From contig JAJFIM010000452.1 of NCBI GenBank assembly GCA_021774995.1, positions 1-6,667 on the forward strand: a stretch of DNA of 6,667 nucleotides, written 5' to 3'. Shown piece after piece: positions 4,824-6,667 of the stretch. The position numbers were made by a program, and so were the translations under genes. Origin of the DNA: Alphaproteobacteria bacterium. GTDB taxonomy: Bacteria > Pseudomonadota > Alphaproteobacteria > SMXP01. Each line of letters begins with the position of its first letter. Within the stretch, counting starts at the first letter, position 1. The notes under the pieces were generated by a model. That model was not told the origin of the DNA, made no database searches, and saw only the letters and a program-made list of their open reading frames with translations.

Positions 4824-6074
4824 TTACCTCTTGACATGCACGTCAAATCTGGCGCGGGGCCAATGGTCGCATGGTTGAATTTTAACCTGTCCCGCCACGC
4901 GCGATTCGAGTGCCTGGACGACAAGAGGATGTGCGCTCAACCATTGCCCCAGCGCGGCGCTGAGTTGGATCTCAAGGGGGAGACCCGGCGCGGCGGCCGC
5001 CTCCCGCTCAAGCGCGCGGGCCAAACGGTCCGCCAATTCCGCATTAGCCAGATCGCGGCGCGGCGCTGCGGCGGGTTCGGTGAGTTGGCTTTCAAGTGAC
5101 GGACGGCTTCTGCGACGGGCCATCTCGATCACCCCGAAGGGAGATAAAGGCGTAATCCGGCAGGGCGTGGGGTCGGCATTCAGTGCTGTTTTAAACGCGG
5201 TTTCAAGTTGCGCGCGATGCTTGCGTGGCTTCATCTGGATAAAGTCGATCACGATCAACCCCCCGATCGCGCGCAGCCGCACTTGAGCAGCTATCTCCAC
5301 TGCCGCTTGTTTGTTGACTTCAAGAGCGGTTTCAGCCGGCGTGCTGGCCGCAAAGCCGCCAGAATTGACATCCACGGCGGTAAACCCTTCCGTACTCTCG
5401 AATGTGATCCAGCCGCCGCAAGGCAAAGGCGCACGCGGGGACAACGCCGCATCAATTTCCGCATCCAGTTCTTGGGCGTCAAAAGTCGCGCCTCCCTTTC
5501 CCGCATGCAGCAAGGGCAATACGCCCGGCGCATGTAGACGGGCATAGTCTTGCGCTCTTTTCAGACCGACGGAACCACCAAACCAGACAGGCTCTTGCTT
5601 ACCCACCACATGATCGCGCACAATCTGCGCTTCCGGGCTCAGCGGCGCATCAACACGGGTCCGGGGCTTTGCATCGCGGGGCGAAACTTGCAGCGCCTTC
5701 CACTGCGCGCCCAAGCCCTTCGCGGTGAGCTGCGGTCCTTTATCGCCGCGCGCCTCGCCGATCACTTGCACAAGAATGCGCGCGCCTTCATGCACAGGCT
5801 TGTCCACATAGCGCGCGGCCAAGAACCCCGTTACATCAGGCAGGATATCAACAAAGACCGCGTCCACGCCAGGCACGGCGCGCACCACGCGCCCGACAAA
5901 CACGCCCCCTAAAAGCGGCAGAGGGCTAATTCCATTTTTTAATTCAGTAGACGGATAGATGTAAATATCCACAATGCCCCCATCTGCAACGCGCGCGAGA
6001 CGCGTTTGCAAGACGCCGGTCTGCACGAAAAGTTCGCCTGTGGCAGATGTGCTCCTGGGCGGCAAATCCGTCAC
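4824..6074 (-). CDS. RNase E/G-family ribonuclease, short form without the Zn-link
   Basis: The product has 416 residues. An S1-like RNA-binding domain spans about 35-110 (GGVFVGRVVRAVPGVDAVFVD at 56-76). The RNase E/G catalytic core follows at about 145-325. The metal-binding acidic motifs are intact: TAVDVNSGGF (232-241, Asp235 and Asn237) and GGLIVIDFIQM (271-281, Asp277). SPFGVIEMARRR (311-322) matches the conserved block that precedes the zinc-link, but the CPxC pair expected after it is absent. This affects only the tetramer-joining element in E. coli RNase E. Residues 340-416 form a tail I do not recognise. A role in RNA processing at the cytoplasm or membrane is inferred from the family. 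The start is GTG, overlapping the maf TGA in the sequence GTGA, so the two genes are translationally coupled. It lacks the long degradosome-scaffold tail of full RNase E, so the main rne gene presumably lies elsewhere. Confidence 0.9.
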   Translation of the reverse strand: MTDLPPRSTSATGELFVQTGVLQTRLARVADGGIVDIYIYPSTELKNGISPLPLLGGVFVGRVVRAVPGVDAVFVDILPDVTGFLAARYVDKPVHEGARILVQVIGEARGDKGPQLTAKGLGAQWKALQVSPRDAKPRTRVDAPLSPEAQIVRDHVVGKQEPVWFGGSVGLKRAQDYARLHAPGVLPLLHAGKGGATFDAQELDAEIDAALSPRAPLPCGGWITFESTEGFTAVDVNSGGFAASTPAETALEVNKQAAVEIAAQVRLRAIGGLIVIDFIQMKPRKHRAQLETAFKTALNADPTPCRITPLSPFGVIEMARRRSRPSLESQLTEPAAAPRRDLANAELADRLARALEREAAAAPGLPLEIQLSAALGQWLSAHPLVVQALESRVAGQVKIQPCDHWPRARFDVHVKR

Positions 6075-6667
6075 GATTGAGTCCAGAAATTATAACCGGC
6101 GGCGGTCAGTATATTTGCGGTTTCAAACAGTGGCAAACCCACCACGTTGGAGTAGGACCCATTGATGGATTTAACGAACGCCGCCGCCCGCCCCTGAATG
6201 CCGTATCCTCCGGCCAATCCCCGCCATTCGCCGCTCATCAGATAGGCCGCGCATTCGCGCGCCTCCAGCCGTTTGAACTGAACGCGCGTCATCACGAGGC
6301 GCGTATGCAAGCGCCCTTGCGCATCAATCAACGCCAGAGCGGTGGTGACCCGGTGCGCACGACCCGACAGCAATTTCAAACAGTTTTGAGCATCATTTTT
6401 CGTATCCGGCTTGGGCAGTATCCGCCGGCCGCATGCGACAATCGTATCTGCGGCCAAGACCATGGCGGGACCTTCACCGGACAAGCGCGCAGCGACAACG
6501 CGGGCTTTCTCCGCACCAAGACGGCGGGCTGTGTCATGCGGCAATTCTTTTGGCCGGGGCGTCTCGTCTATAGCGGCGGGATGCACGAGGTCAGGCGTAA
6601 TTCCGATCTGCGCAAGCAGCGTCAGCCGCCGCGGACTCTGGCTGGCCAGAATCAATCGTGGTCGCTC
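6071..6667 (-). CDS. maf: Maf/YhdE-type nucleoside triphosphate pyrophosphatase (partial, 5' end outside window)
   Basis: Maf proteins hydrolyse non-canonical or excess NTPs to the monophosphate plus pyrophosphate in the cytoplasm. The YhdE-type prefers dTTP, UTP and modified pyrimidines. The signatures are in order: ILASQSPRR near the start, DETPRP, VLAADTIV (with the catalytic Asp), LPKP, LLSGRAHRVTT, SGEWRGLAGGYGIQG and INGSYSNVVGLPLFET. GGYGIQG places it in the YhdE rather than the YceF group. The frame stays open to the right edge with four codons (Glu-Arg-Pro-Arg) before a TTG at 6655. As ERPRLILAS is a natural Maf N-terminus, the true start is probably only a few codons beyond the window. 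The RGLAGG stretch has Leu where I expect Lys in many alphaproteobacterial relatives. It is followed by, and overlaps by 4 nt, the RNase E/G-like gene. Confidence 0.95.
   Translation of the reverse strand, partial: ERPRLILASQSPRRLTLLAQIGITPDLVHPAAIDETPRPKELPHDTARRLGAEKARVVAARLSGEGPAMVLAADTIVACGRRILPKPDTKNDAQNCLKLLSGRAHRVTTALALIDAQGRLHTRLVMTRVQFKRLEARECAAYLMSGEWRGLAGGYGIQGRAAAFVKSINGSYSNVVGLPLFETANILTAAGYNFWTQS

Overview
The window most likely comes from an alphaproteobacterium of moderate GC content. The best evidence is the right-hand housekeeping block on the minus strand: a Maf nucleotide pyrophosphatase, a short RNase E/G-family protein translationally coupled to it by a GTGA overlap, and tRNA-Phe(GAA). 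I recall this order from many alphaproteobacterial chromosomes. The order or genus cannot be fixed from this sequence alone.

Layout, left to right. (1) Bases 1-944, minus: the N-terminal three quarters of a divergent NRAMP-superfamily membrane transporter, cut by the left edge. No complete ORF marks it because its stop lies outside the window. (2) Bases 960-1613: a 36-bp direct repeat (35 of 36 identical) brackets a small segment that carries a DUF486/EmrE-like four-helix membrane protein on the minus strand. This gene has a TTG start. The segment also holds a terminator-like hairpin and a short ORF that may be the tail of a lost gene. (3) Bases 1662-3901, plus: a probable two-gene operon of an exported cyclase-family (PF04199) hydrolase and a cytoplasmic luciferase-like (LLM) flavin monooxygenase. 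(4) Bases 3922-4431, minus: an AT-richer gene for a small protein of unknown function with one membrane helix, convergent with the monooxygenase. It is followed by about 200 bp of AT-rich spacer. (5) Bases 4635-4710, minus: tRNA-Phe with encoded CCA and its own sigma-70-like promoter. (6) Bases 4824-6667, minus: the RNase E/G-like gene and maf, the latter cut at the right edge only a few codons from its start.

How the parts may work together. Maf and the RNase form a conserved housekeeping pair. The cyclase and LLM genes look like a small catabolic module in which amide or lactone hydrolysis is paired with FMNH2-dependent oxygenation. However, the hydrolase has a Sec signal peptide and the oxygenase does not, so the two steps would be in different compartments. 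The accessory genes (1-4431) lie on the 3' side of tRNA-Phe, the usual side for integrated DNA, but no integrase or second attachment site is visible.

No clearly new multi-gene system can be demonstrated here. The observations most worth following up are the repeat-bracketed DUF486 segment, the NRAMP-like transporter with a GVSH/MPA pore in place of DPGN/MPH, and the split-compartment hydrolase/oxygenase pair.
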